From: Colwellia ponticola
GTDB taxonomy: Bacteria; Pseudomonadota; Gammaproteobacteria; Enterobacterales; Alteromonadaceae
Assembly (NCBI RefSeq): GCF_005885605.1
Contig: NZ_SZVP01000002.1
Coordinates: forward strand, 186,001 to 250,000
Length of the DNA: 64,000 nucleotides
Direction: 5' to 3'
The notes under the pieces are model-generated. The model was not told where the DNA came from, searched no databases, and worked only from the letters and a program-made list of their open reading frames with translations. This document shows positions 27,038 to 35,476 of the stretch, one piece after another (the first letter of the stretch is position 1; every line of letters starts with the position of its first letter). The position numbers and the translations under genes are program-made.

Positions 27038-27808
27038 ATGCAATCACGTTTTAAAAACAAAGTCGCTTTCGTTACTGGCGGTGGCAGCGGCATTGGTGCA
27101 GCCACCGCACATCGATTAGCGCAAGAAGGGGCCAATGTTATTATTTGTGGTCGTAGCCAAGCGCCATTAGAGGATGTTGTTGAGAGCATTCGCCAGCAGG
27201 GCGGCAGCGCTCATGCCGTGCAAGTTGATGTGAGTAATGAAGAGGCATTTGTTGGCGCACTTGAGCAAACAGCAAAGCAGTACGGCGGCTTAGACATCTT
27301 GGTTAATAATGCCATGGCTTTCTCTTATGGCAGTATCGAAGAGATGAGCACCCAAGATTGGCACAGCAATTTTAGCACCTCGGTTGATGGTACCTTTTGG
27401 GGTACACGTACCGCGATTAAATTAATGAAAGCCAAAGGCGGTGCTATTGTTAATTTAGCCTCTATTTGTGGTGAACTAGGTACGCCAATGATGGCAGGAT
27501 ATAGCGCAGCTAAAGCAGCAGTGATTAATTTTTCACGCGCCGCTGCTGCTGAAGGCGCACCAAATAATATTAGAGTCAATGTTGTTATACCCGCCATTGT
27601 CGATACGCCTGCAACAGCAGGCATGCTTAGCGATGACGAAACCCATAAAAAAACCACTCGATTGATCCCCATGGGACGTGTTGGCCGCAGTGATGAACTC
27701 GCCAGTGCTATTGCCTTTTTAGCCAGTGATGACGCCTCTTATGTTACTGGTGCTTGCTTGCCTGTTGATGGCGGCCGTGCTGCGGTACTTATTACCGCCA
27801 TGGATTAA
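27038..27808 (+). CDS. short-chain dehydrogenase/reductase
   Basis: A 256-residue classical SDR: TGGGSGIGAAT cofactor motif, NNAM, a catalytic Ser in VNLASICGE, and YSAAK. The C-terminus (GACLPVDGG) is typical of the family. It lies between kshB and an Old Yellow Enzyme gene, 10 bases before the latter, so the pair may interconvert ketone and alkene groups of the same steroid. Which hydroxyl it acts on cannot be told. Confidence 0.85.
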   Translation: MQSRFKNKVAFVTGGGSGIGAATAHRLAQEGANVIICGRSQAPLEDVVESIRQQGGSAHAVQVDVSNEEAFVGALEQTAKQYGGLDILVNNAMAFSYGSIEEMSTQDWHSNFSTSVDGTFWGTRTAIKLMKAKGGAIVNLASICGELGTPMMAGYSAAKAAVINFSRAAAAEGAPNNIRVNVVIPAIVDTPATAGMLSDDETHKKTTRLIPMGRVGRSDELASAIAFLASDDASYVTGACLPVDGGRAAVLITAMD

Positions 27809-27818
27809 GGAAATTATT

Positions 27819-28910
27819 ATGCTTAACAGTAAAAGTAACACTCAAATAAAAAATAACGCATTACTTACAAGTTGTCAGCTTGGTGATATACAAATGGCTA
27901 ATCGGGTGGTGATGGCCCCTATGACGCGAAATCGTGCTGAAGCAGATGGTACACCCAACAGTTTAATGCGTGATCATTATAGTCAGCGAGCAACAGCCGG
28001 ACTTATTGTGGCTGAAGGTACTTGGCCAGTGGCAGCAGGGCAAGCTTATAACCGCCAACCTGGTATTGAAACGCCAAAACATATTCAAGGGTGGCGCGCG
28101 GTTACCGACGCAGTTCATCAGCAAGGCGGTAAAATTGTCTTGCAAATCATGCATGCAGGTCGTATTGGCTCTCACCATATCAAAGGGCGTAATGTTGACA
28201 CGGTAGCTCCTTCTGCTATTAAAGCGCGCGGTGAAGTTTATACCGACAGCGCTGGTATGCAGCCTTTTGATATGCCGACAGAACTGAGTAACGAAGCCGT
28301 ATGGAAAGTTATTGAAGAGCATCGCCAAGCTGCGGTAAATGCCAAAGCAGCAGGTTTTGATGGCGTAGAATTACACTGCACTAGCGGCTACTTGCCCATG
28401 CAATTTCTATGTTCAGACTCAAACCAACGTAGTGATGAATTTGGTGGCAGCGTTCAAGGGCGAGCTAAATTTGCTGCAGAATGTTTACGTACTATGGCAG
28501 ACGTTTTTGGTGCTGGACGTGTTGGTTTACGAATGAACCCTGGGAATCGTTTTAATGATACTAACGACGAGTTTCCCAAAGAAAGTCATTTGGCATTACT
28601 TGACGCTATCGCTGATCTTAATTTAGCCTATTTACATATCATGCGCGCTCCAATAGACAAGATAGACGCTTTTAAAATGGGTCGAACAGCGTTTAAAGGC
28701 GCGCTTATTATTAACGACGGATTTAGCCCAGAGTCAGCTGCTGATGCTATTGCCGCAGGACAAGCCGAAGCGGTGTCTTTTGCGAGACACTATGTTGCCA
28801 ACCCAGATTTAGTTAAACGTATCGAGTCAAACCTAGCATTAACTCAATTTAATCGTGATACGCTTTATACGCCAGGTGCTACTGGTTATACCGACTATGG
28901 GTTTATCTAA
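27819..28910 (+). CDS. Old Yellow Enzyme-type ene-reductase
   Basis: A 363-residue FMN TIM-barrel protein of the NemA/OYE family (VMAPMTRNRA, GLIVAEGTW, IVLQIMHAGR, RMNPGNRFND). It would reduce activated C=C bonds with NAD(P)H, such as steroid enones. The substrate-binding H-x-x-N/H pair is altered: the sequence reads HCTSGYL, so the first His and the proton-donor Tyr remain but the second ligand is Ser. The ATG at 27819 follows AAGGAAATT; the open frame extends upstream into the preceding SDR without support. Confidence 0.85.
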   Translation: MLNSKSNTQIKNNALLTSCQLGDIQMANRVVMAPMTRNRAEADGTPNSLMRDHYSQRATAGLIVAEGTWPVAAGQAYNRQPGIETPKHIQGWRAVTDAVHQQGGKIVLQIMHAGRIGSHHIKGRNVDTVAPSAIKARGEVYTDSAGMQPFDMPTELSNEAVWKVIEEHRQAAVNAKAAGFDGVELHCTSGYLPMQFLCSDSNQRSDEFGGSVQGRAKFAAECLRTMADVFGAGRVGLRMNPGNRFNDTNDEFPKESHLALLDAIADLNLAYLHIMRAPIDKIDAFKMGRTAFKGALIINDGFSPESAADAIAAGQAEAVSFARHYVANPDLVKRIESNLALTQFNRDTLYTPGATGYTDYGFI

Positions 28911-29139
28911 TACTAATAATGTTAACAGCAATACCACTAGGTGTGTAAATTACCAGCAGTATCATTAATACGAATATTAATACGAATATTAATATTAATG
29001 AGTGACTTGCAATGCTCGTAAATAAAATAGATAGTGGTATCTGAAACATTAAATGACAGCGTAAGCTTATAATATTTAACTGCTTATTTTTTGTTTTTCT
29101 TTAAGCTTCGAATTAAAAAAATAATAATAGGTCGAATAT

Positions 29140-30300
29140 ATGTCACCAATAAATATAGCGCTAGAACAATATAATGAGTTAGTTAATTCATTATATGAAG
29201 CAGCCAAAGACACCAATACTCAAAGTTGGACCAACCCGCTTAAATTATTACAAACACTGTTTAACGCTAATTACGTCACCTTGATTTTAAAATTACCAGA
29301 AGAAGATGACTTAGGATTAATGATTGCCGTAGGCGGCAATTTAGAAGGAGAAGAAAGCGTTCAATATTTACCTTATCAACACAACATCACGCCTTTTTCT
29401 GACCAACCTGCAGACACAGTATTAACTGTTAGCGACTTTATGTTTGATGCAGAGTGGCAGGAGAGCTCTTATCGTAAACATTGGTGTGCTGCTAATGACG
29501 TTTATCACGTCATGATTGTCGATATTAGTACGCCCGATGTCGGTAATTTACGGTTTAGGGTAACACGAGGCGAGGCTCAAGAAGACTTTTCGGAATCAGA
29601 TAAAGAGTTTTGCAACTTATTAATACCGCATTTTAGGCGGGCAATTTCTACTTTTTTACAGCTCTACAATGGCGCGTCTATTGGCTCTCTTTATTCTCGT
29701 GCTATCGGACGATTATCTATTGCTACCGTAACTATTGATGAACATGGACGGGCACTTGATAAAAATGTTTTCGCTAGTGAAATTCTTGAAGCAGGTGACG
29801 GACTTAAAATAATGGCGGGAAAGCTTACCGCACATTATCAAAATGATAATCGTGAGCTCAAACGGCTTATTAAAGTGGCTTTTTCACAAGCCGGAGAACA
29901 ACAAACGATACCTGAGGCGATGTCTATAACGCGTCCTTCCGGTGAAATTGCACTCGGGGTGGTGATCGAAGTTATTCCTTCTTTGGGCTGGGCCGATGGT
30001 CGAGGTCAAAAGAAAGCGGTGGTTTACATACGTGATGCCGTAGGAAAATCAACGACCAGTACCGACATTTCTAAAAAACTCTTTGGTTTGACCCCCGCTG
30101 AAACTGCTTTATCATTACAGCTAACTAATGGCTTATCACTTGAAGAGGCGGCAGAAGCACTCAATATTCGTCGCAATACCGCTAGAGCACATCTTCGCTC
30201 TATTTTTTCTAAAACAGGCGTGCGCCGACAAACAGAGTTAGTACGCTTGTTTCTCAATAGTGTGGCGGCATTAGGCTACGATGCGAGTAGTAATATATAG
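29140..30300 (+). CDS. LuxR-type transcriptional regulator, candidate steroid activator
   Basis: 386 residues with an uncharacterised N-terminal sensory half and a C-terminal LuxR helix-turn-helix (about residues 313-370: LTPAETALSLQLTNG, then AEALNIRRNTARAHLRSIF). Size and layout resemble TeiR/TesR, the LuxR-type protein needed for testosterone degradation in Comamonas testosteroni. Its position in the middle of the steroid genes supports the same role. It has its own promoter region (28911-29139, containing short AATATTAATACG repeats) and a terminator. Sequence identity to TeiR was not measured. Confidence 0.75.
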   Translation: MSPINIALEQYNELVNSLYEAAKDTNTQSWTNPLKLLQTLFNANYVTLILKLPEEDDLGLMIAVGGNLEGEESVQYLPYQHNITPFSDQPADTVLTVSDFMFDAEWQESSYRKHWCAANDVYHVMIVDISTPDVGNLRFRVTRGEAQEDFSESDKEFCNLLIPHFRRAISTFLQLYNGASIGSLYSRAIGRLSIATVTIDEHGRALDKNVFASEILEAGDGLKIMAGKLTAHYQNDNRELKRLIKVAFSQAGEQQTIPEAMSITRPSGEIALGVVIEVIPSLGWADGRGQKKAVVYIRDAVGKSTTSTDISKKLFGLTPAETALSLQLTNGLSLEEAAEALNIRRNTARAHLRSIFSKTGVRRQTELVRLFLNSVAALGYDASSNI

Positions 30301-30346
30301 TGGTTTGGGTAAGTCGGTGTACTAAGTCGTTTTAACCCATAAAAAT

Positions 30347-30384
30347 AAGCTATGCCTTTAAATAAATATTTTAGGTATGGCTTT
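30347..30384 (+). terminator. probable terminator of the LuxR-type gene
   Basis: AGCTATGCCT pairs with AGGTATGGCT (two G-T wobbles) across an AT-rich loop, followed by TTTTG. Confidence 0.5.
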
Positions 30385-30626
30385 TGTCGTTTATCACGCT
30401 AGTTATCCCCGTCAAACCTATTAATCTCGAGCTTATCTAGCAACATTTTAACTGGTACACATTAGTCCTGCGTCAGATAATAGAATTGTGCTAAATTTCA
30501 TCAGGGTTCTATGGTGCTATGGCGCTTCGGGGCACAAAGTGCCCTAGAGTTTATGTTCGCCTTTTGCTACCTCAATAACAAACAGAAAAATACGTGTTTC
30601 TTAATTAAGCCACCTATCAATGGGGC

Positions 30627-30779
30627 TCAAAATCCCAGATGAATGCTGGCTAATGTTACTTGAACACTTCTCTTTGCACCTCGCTGGTCTTCAGTGAAAG
30701 CGACTTCAGTAAACTTTTTATGGGTATCTAACAATGAAAAGTATGGCTCTGGTTTGTAAAAATAACCCACGTTCAGAGG
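30627..30779 (-). pseudogene. orphan C-terminal protein fragment
   Basis: The minus strand has 50 open codons without a start, closed upstream by a TAG at 30780-30782. They read like a protein end (VGYFYKPEPYFSLLDTH, later VQVTLASIHLGF). I cannot assign a family. The rest of the gap 30385-30860 holds only a small GGGCAC/GTGCCC hairpin at 30530-30544. Confidence 0.3.
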
Positions 30780-30878
30780 CTAGCACCTCGTGGTGAGTCA
30801 TTGTGTCTATACATTACATTTCTTCCGACACCTCTATAAAACTCAAAATTAAAAATTTGCGTTAAGCGGAGGTTATGG

Positions 30879-30917
30879 CCTACTTTAATTATATAAAACG
30901 CATATAATTAAAGTAGG
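30879..30917 (+). promoter_or_regulatory. perfect 16-bp inverted repeat over the fic start region
   Basis: Bases 30879-30894 are the exact reverse complement of 30902-30917, with a 7-base loop. The repeat ends four bases before the ATG, covers the likely ribosome site (GTAGGG) and contains a TATAAT at 30903-30908. It could be an operator for an autoregulator or an mRNA hairpin hiding the ribosome site. Confidence 0.65.
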
Positions 30918-30921
30918 GAAC

Positions 30922-32268
30922 ATGGCTAAGCCTAGAGTAGAAAAAGCTCCTAAATTAAAATTTCCTGAAGATTTTGAACTGATAACTCCTTTTCTTAATG
31001 AATATGATGTCACTGATAATGAAGGTAAATATCTTCATTGGAGCCAACTTAAGTGGAGAGTGCCTAAGGCGGATGCTGAAAATATATGGAAAACTGTAAA
31101 ATTCAAAAGAATGTCACAGTACAAAGCACTTCCTATTAAAAGTGAAGATAACGAACCTTTTCTATATTGTACTCCCCATTCTATGGAAGCTTTGCTGTAT
31201 CAACTAGTAAAAATAGCAGGTGGTAATGTAGGAGCAATATCTGACAGTGCGGCTAGCGATAATTTACAAAGTAAATTTTTAGTTTCATCTTTAATTATGG
31301 AAGAAGCGATTACAAGTGCGCAGCTTGAAGGAGCCTCTACGGCTCGTGAAGTAGCTAAAAAAATGTTGGAAGATGAAAGAGAGCCGATAGATGAAGATGA
31401 GAGAATGATATTAAATAATTATCTTCTATTGAGGTTTGCGGAACAAAATAAAAAAGAGAAGTTAACTTTAGATCTTATTTTAGAGTTTCATCGGATAGCC
31501 ACAAAAGGCACTACTGAGAATAATGTTATTCCAGGAGAGTTTAGAGAAGCGAATAATATATATATAGAAGATGGCGATGGGAATATTGCCCATCAACCAC
31601 CTCATTTTAATTTGATTGACGAAAGGCTTAAGAAACTAGGTGACTTTGCTAATGAAGACCATACTGGTTTGAATGGCTGTGATTTTGTTCATCCAATTAT
31701 TAAAGCAATAATCCTTCACTTTATGATGGGTTATGAACACCCATTTAGAGATGGAAACGGTAGAGTAGCAAGAGCATTATTTTATTGGTTCATGCTTAAA
31801 AGTGAATATACTCTATTTAAATTTGTTTCTATTAGTAAGCTATTAAAAGAAAAGCCAAAAGAGTACGGAATGTCTTATATGTACACCGAAAAAGACTCTA
31901 ATGATTTAACTTATTTCATTTATTTTCAATTAGATATTATCCTTCATGCTTTTGATGAATTGAAATCATACTTAGGTAATAAGACCAATGAGTTTAAGAA
32001 AATTGCTGAGATATTAGAGAAGACCACCTGGGGTAGTAAACTTAATTTCATTCAAAAAGATTTAATAAAAAAGGCAGTTAAAGAGCCCGGTAGGATATTT
32101 AGTGCTAAAGAGGTTTCCAACTCTTATACTATTTCTGCAAACACAGCTAGAGCGTATTTAGCAAAGTTGGCTGAGCTTAAATTATTCCTCACAACCAAAG
32201 ATGGTAAAACCCTAATATATATAGCCCCTTCCGATTTGCTTTCTAAACTAAATAGCGGAAAGGTATAA
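30922..32268 (+). CDS. Fic-family adenylyltransferase with C-terminal winged helix
   Basis: 448 residues. The Fic core motif HPFRDGNGRVAR is complete at residues 273-284. The N-terminal inhibitory motif S-x-x-x-E-G is present (Ser132, Glu136, Gly137), so this is a self-inhibited class II Fic protein that would transfer AMP from ATP to a target hydroxyl. The C-terminus (about 385-440) looks like a winged-helix DNA-binding domain, common in this subfamily and compatible with autoregulation through the inverted repeat upstream. The gene is more AT-rich than its neighbours. The stop codon lies inside an attC site. No antitoxin gene is adjacent. The target is unknown. Confidence 0.88.
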   Translation: MAKPRVEKAPKLKFPEDFELITPFLNEYDVTDNEGKYLHWSQLKWRVPKADAENIWKTVKFKRMSQYKALPIKSEDNEPFLYCTPHSMEALLYQLVKIAGGNVGAISDSAASDNLQSKFLVSSLIMEEAITSAQLEGASTAREVAKKMLEDEREPIDEDERMILNNYLLLRFAEQNKKEKLTLDLILEFHRIATKGTTENNVIPGEFREANNIYIEDGDGNIAHQPPHFNLIDERLKKLGDFANEDHTGLNGCDFVHPIIKAIILHFMMGYEHPFRDGNGRVARALFYWFMLKSEYTLFKFVSISKLLKEKPKEYGMSYMYTEKDSNDLTYFIYFQLDIILHAFDELKSYLGNKTNEFKKIAEILEKTTWGSKLNFIQKDLIKKAVKEPGRIFSAKEVSNSYTISANTARAYLAKLAELKLFLTTKDGKTLIYIAPSDLLSKLNSGKV

Positions 32269-32375
32269 CAAGACGTTCAACCGGCGGAAGATTACGCATA
32301 ACGGTTGGCTTTTTTTTGCAAAAGAAAAACCGCAAAAACAAAGCCAACCTACGCGCTAGTTAACAAGGGCGTTAT
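32264..32375 (+). repeat. attC recombination site of an integron cassette
   Basis: The 112-bp imperfect palindrome begins TATAACAAGACGTTCAAC and ends GTTAACAAGGGCGTTAT. The outer arms pair ATAAC/GTTAT, then GTTCAAC/GTTAAC with one unpaired C, like the extrahelical base of attC sites. The inner arms pair GGTTGGCTTT with AAAGCCAACC. The layout and ends resemble Vibrio-type attC repeats. The fic stop codon falls in the first box, as in many cassettes. Confidence 0.7.
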
Positions 32376-32525
32376 CGATACCAAAATATAATGTCTCCAT
32401 TGCGCACAAAGTGTTCATTAATATTTAGATGATGCATATAGCTTAGGTTGCGCATAGAACTATCGACATTTAGCTCTACTGTGTTTATAGGTAGTAAACT
32501 AAAAAAATCCAATATAATAAAAGAC

Positions 32526-32550
32526 AAAAAAAAGCCAGCATGACGCTGGC
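32526..32550 (-). terminator. intrinsic terminator of the enoyl-CoA hydratase gene
   Basis: On the minus strand a GCCAGC/GCTGGC stem with a 5-base loop is followed by eight T residues, about 100 bases after the stop codon. Confidence 0.8.
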
Positions 32551-32650
32551 GAAAAGCAAACTAGGGAGTTAGGGGTATCAACTTAACTTATGTTGATTCA
32601 TTCATTAATTTAGTACAAAGCAGTAAATAAAAACAAGTTACTGATTTTTA

Positions 32651-33436
32651 TTATTTTCCTTTAAACTCTGGATGACGTTTTTGTAAGAACGCTGCCATAC
32701 CTTCGCGTTGATCTTGCGAGGCAAATAATAATGCATTAGCCTTGCGCTCTAATGCCATTGCACTAGCAAGTGGCGCATCCATCCCCGCCAGAATAACTTC
32801 TTTAATTTGCTCTGCTGCTAACGGCGGCATTCGCGCTATTCTTCGGCAATTGGCTAATGCTTGTTTATAGACGTCTTCATCTTCGCACAGTTCACTAACT
32901 AAGCCAGCAACCCAAGCATCGTGTGCACTAATAGGTTTACCAGTAAGTGCCATTTGCATTGCTTTGGCCTTACCTACCGCGCGAACTAACCGTTGTGTTC
33001 CGCCAATACCAGGCATAATGCCAATGGAGATTTCTGGTTGGCAAAAACTAGCACTTTTGCCGGCAATAATAATGTCGGCGAGCATGGCAAGTTCGCAACC
33101 ACCGCCATAGGCATAGCCGCAAACCGCCGCGATAACCGGTTTAGGGTATTGTTCAATAGGTGCCCATAAACGTTCGGTATGACGCTGATAAATTTCAATC
33201 GGATCTGCATCTATTAGCCCCGTTATATCACCGCCTGCGGCAAATACTTTGTCACCGCCAGTTAATAATACACAGCGAATATCATCATTACTGGCTAATT
33301 CAGTAAAATATTTAGATAACAGCGTTTGTAGTTCCAAACTTAAGGCATTAGTTGCATGCGGTCGGTTTAAGCGCAACTCTGCCACGCCCTCTTCAGGAAA
33401 GCTTAACAGTACGCTAGGTTCATTTTTATCCGTCAT
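32651..33436 (-). CDS. enoyl-CoA hydratase (crotonase family)
   Basis: 261 residues. The oxyanion-hole and catalytic segments are intact: GYAYGGGCELAMLADI supplies the first catalytic Glu and QPEISIGIMPGIGGTQRL the second. It should hydrate trans-2-enoyl-CoA esters. The ATG at 33436 has GGAG upstream; in-frame codons up to 33496 are not supported. It is transcribed away from the C3 side-chain operon and shares the dyad-bearing promoter region with it, so a beta-oxidation role on a steroid CoA ester is likely. Confidence 0.88.
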   Translation of the reverse strand: MTDKNEPSVLLSFPEEGVAELRLNRPHATNALSLELQTLLSKYFTELASNDDIRCVLLTGGDKVFAAGGDITGLIDADPIEIYQRHTERLWAPIEQYPKPVIAAVCGYAYGGGCELAMLADIIIAGKSASFCQPEISIGIMPGIGGTQRLVRAVGKAKAMQMALTGKPISAHDAWVAGLVSELCEDEDVYKQALANCRRIARMPPLAAEQIKEVILAGMDAPLASAMALERKANALLFASQDQREGMAAFLQKRHPEFKGK

Positions 33437-33543
33437 TATTTTCTCCAAAACATTTACTTGTAACATACTGACTGGAATAACAATTTTTTTCAGCACAGTA
33501 CAAAGCTAATATTTGTGCATTATCACTGTTTGCACATCGCACC

Positions 33544-33567
33544 AGCATCGTCCATTTAGACGAAGCT
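33544..33567 (+). promoter_or_regulatory. best copy of the steroid-regulon dyad
   Basis: AGCATCGTC, six bases, then GACGAAGCT: a near-perfect inverted repeat containing CATCGTCCATTTAGAC. It lies between the divergent hydratase and SDR operons, 61 bases before the SDR start. Confidence 0.65.
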
Positions 33568-33628
33568 GTTTATCTAAAGCTCAATGTACACTGTTTTCAT
33601 GGAATTAATTTTATGATGAGGCTGAGCT

Positions 33629-34414
33629 ATGCTCCCTAGTGAAAAATATAAAGGTAAAGTGGTACTAGTAACTGGCGGCACCAAAGGTATTGGTTTGGGT
33701 ATTGCTAAAGGTTTTTTATCGGCAGGTGCTACTGTTGTTGTTTGTGGTCGTCAAACGGTTGAGGCACTGCCGCAGGTCACCGTAGCCGGAGAAGTTAAGC
33801 AAGCTCACTTTATACAAGCCGATGTCAAAGACATAGACAGTACTGCCGAGATGTTCAGCGCAATAGTGCAAAAGTATGGCACGTTAGATGTGCTAATTAA
33901 CAATGCCGGTGGCAGTCCTTTTGCGTTAGCTGATAAAGCCTCACCTCGTTTTCATGAAGCGATTCTCAAGCTTAACTTGATTGCTCCGTTAAATGTGGCG
34001 CAGCAAGCCAATCAAATTATGCAAGAAAATAATGCTGGCTGTATTATTTTTATTAGCAGTATCAGTGCAATGCGTGCTTCACCGGGCACAGCAGCTTACG
34101 GTGCGGCTAAAGCTGGTGTTTTATCCTTAGTTAAATCATTAGCCGTTGAGTGGGCACCTAAAGTGCGTATTGCCGCGGTAAGTCCTGGTTTGGTAAAAAC
34201 AGAGAATTCGCATCTTCATTATGGTGATGATGAGGGCATTGCCGCTGTTAGTGCAACTATCCCTGCTGGTCGTATGGCAGAGCCTGAAGACATTGCTAAT
34301 GCTTGTCTATTTTTAGCTTCACCAGAAGCGAGTTATACCAGTGGTTGTAATTTACTGATAAATGGCGGTGGTGAAATGCCCGCTTTTCTCAATGCTAGCG
34401 AAGAAAGTAAATAG
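33629..34414 (+). CDS. short-chain dehydrogenase/reductase
   Basis: A 261-residue SDR with TGGTKGIG, NNAGG, a catalytic Ser in IFISSISAM and YGAAK. It is the first gene of the long plus-strand operon reaching 41741, which encodes side-chain degradation enzymes, so a beta-hydroxyacyl-CoA or hydroxysteroid dehydrogenase role is likely. Specificity cannot be read from the sequence. Confidence 0.85.
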   Translation: MLPSEKYKGKVVLVTGGTKGIGLGIAKGFLSAGATVVVCGRQTVEALPQVTVAGEVKQAHFIQADVKDIDSTAEMFSAIVQKYGTLDVLINNAGGSPFALADKASPRFHEAILKLNLIAPLNVAQQANQIMQENNAGCIIFISSISAMRASPGTAAYGAAKAGVLSLVKSLAVEWAPKVRIAAVSPGLVKTENSHLHYGDDEGIAAVSATIPAGRMAEPEDIANACLFLASPEASYTSGCNLLINGGGEMPAFLNASEESK

Positions 34415-34465
34415 TTATTTTCTTTCAAATTATAGATTTATCTTGATAAGTGTAGGAGACGAACA

Positions 34466-35476
34466 TTGGCTAAATATGAATGGTTATCCGAAATAGAAGC
34501 GATGGTAGGGCGACAATATGGTCGTATCTACGCGTGGGACAGAATTAATGAAGCCATGGTTAGACAATGGTGCGAAATAATGGGGGTGGATAATCCACTT
34601 TATACCGACGCCGAATACGCAGCAACGACAGAACATGGTCAGTTAGTTGCGCCGCCAGCAATGCTACAAGGTTGGTGTTTGGCAGGTTTTGGTGATAAAA
34701 AATTGGCACCAGGCTCTACCGATGAAAACCCTTATGGCGTTCTTGAAGTGCTTGAAAAGCATGGTTACCCAGCGGTGGTAGCGGTTAACTCAAACTTAAC
34801 CTTTGATCGTTACATAACAATGGGTGAGAAACTTTATTACACCACGGTTTTAGATAGCGTGAGTGAAGAGAAAACAACGGCGCTTGGTACCGGTTTTTTT
34901 GTGACATTAAAGATGACTTATTTCTCTGAACAGCCTGAAGGCCTAGAGGATGAAAAAGTTGGTGACATGATGTTTCGCGTCATTAAATTCAAGCCGGCTC
35001 AAAAAGCAGATCAAAAATCAGAACAAAAAAAAGACAAAACAGAAGTTAACAAAGAGGCAGCAGTACGTAAACGTCCTAAGCCTGCAATCAGTGATGATAA
35101 CCGCTTTTTCTGGGAAGGTTTTGCAGAGAATGAACTGCGTATTCAAGCATGTAACCGCTGTAAAAAGTTACAACACCCACCAGCACCAGTGTGCATGCAC
35201 TGTCATACCTTCGATTTAGGGTACCAAGTTGCCAGTGGTAAAGGCGAGTTATATTCATTCGTTGTTATGCATTACCCACATGTAGCACCATTTGATAGCC
35301 CAAACCCAATTGGTCTTATTGAATTAGAAGAAGGTGTTCGTATCCCTGCTGGTTTAATCGGTCTTGAGGAAGGTGAATCGCCGAAAATAGGCCAAAAAGT
35401 GCAAGTGGAATTTCACACCTTTGATGGTGAATTAACCTTGCCGCAATTTAGACTTGTACCTACTAAGGAGTCGTAA
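34466..35476 (+). CDS. chsH2: ChsH2-like MaoC-DUF35 protein
   Basis: 336 residues: an N-terminal MaoC-like hotdog domain (about 1-170), a Lys/Gln-rich linker (about 172-205) and a C-terminal DUF35 domain with a four-Cys zinc ribbon (CNRCKKLQHPPAPVCMHC) and an OB fold. Mycobacterial ChsH2 (about 311 residues) has the same order. Its MaoC part pairs with ChsH1 to hydrate the C22 steroid enoyl-CoA, and its DUF35 part is an obligate partner of aldolase Ltp2. All these partners are encoded next door. The start is TTG at 34466, with AGGAG 7 bases upstream. The stop overlaps the next start by one base. Confidence 0.85.
   Translation: MAKYEWLSEIEAMVGRQYGRIYAWDRINEAMVRQWCEIMGVDNPLYTDAEYAATTEHGQLVAPPAMLQGWCLAGFGDKKLAPGSTDENPYGVLEVLEKHGYPAVVAVNSNLTFDRYITMGEKLYYTTVLDSVSEEKTTALGTGFFVTLKMTYFSEQPEGLEDEKVGDMMFRVIKFKPAQKADQKSEQKKDKTEVNKEAAVRKRPKPAISDDNRFFWEGFAENELRIQACNRCKKLQHPPAPVCMHCHTFDLGYQVASGKGELYSFVVMHYPHVAPFDSPNPIGLIELEEGVRIPAGLIGLEEGESPKIGQKVQVEFHTFDGELTLPQFRLVPTKES

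Larger units (their letters stand above)
30862..32371 (+). mobile_element. integron-type gene cassette carrying fic
   Basis: A core site GCGTTAAGC (G at 30861, matching GTTRRRY) stands before the gene. A folded attC directly follows the stop codon, ending in GGGCGTTAT. A cassette cut between G and TT would run 30862-32371. No integrase gene or second cassette is in the window. Confidence 0.6.

Noticed and set aside
30573..30600. Second attC start upstream of fic (AATAACAAACAG)
   Set aside because: No matching inner or outer arm is found within a plausible distance.
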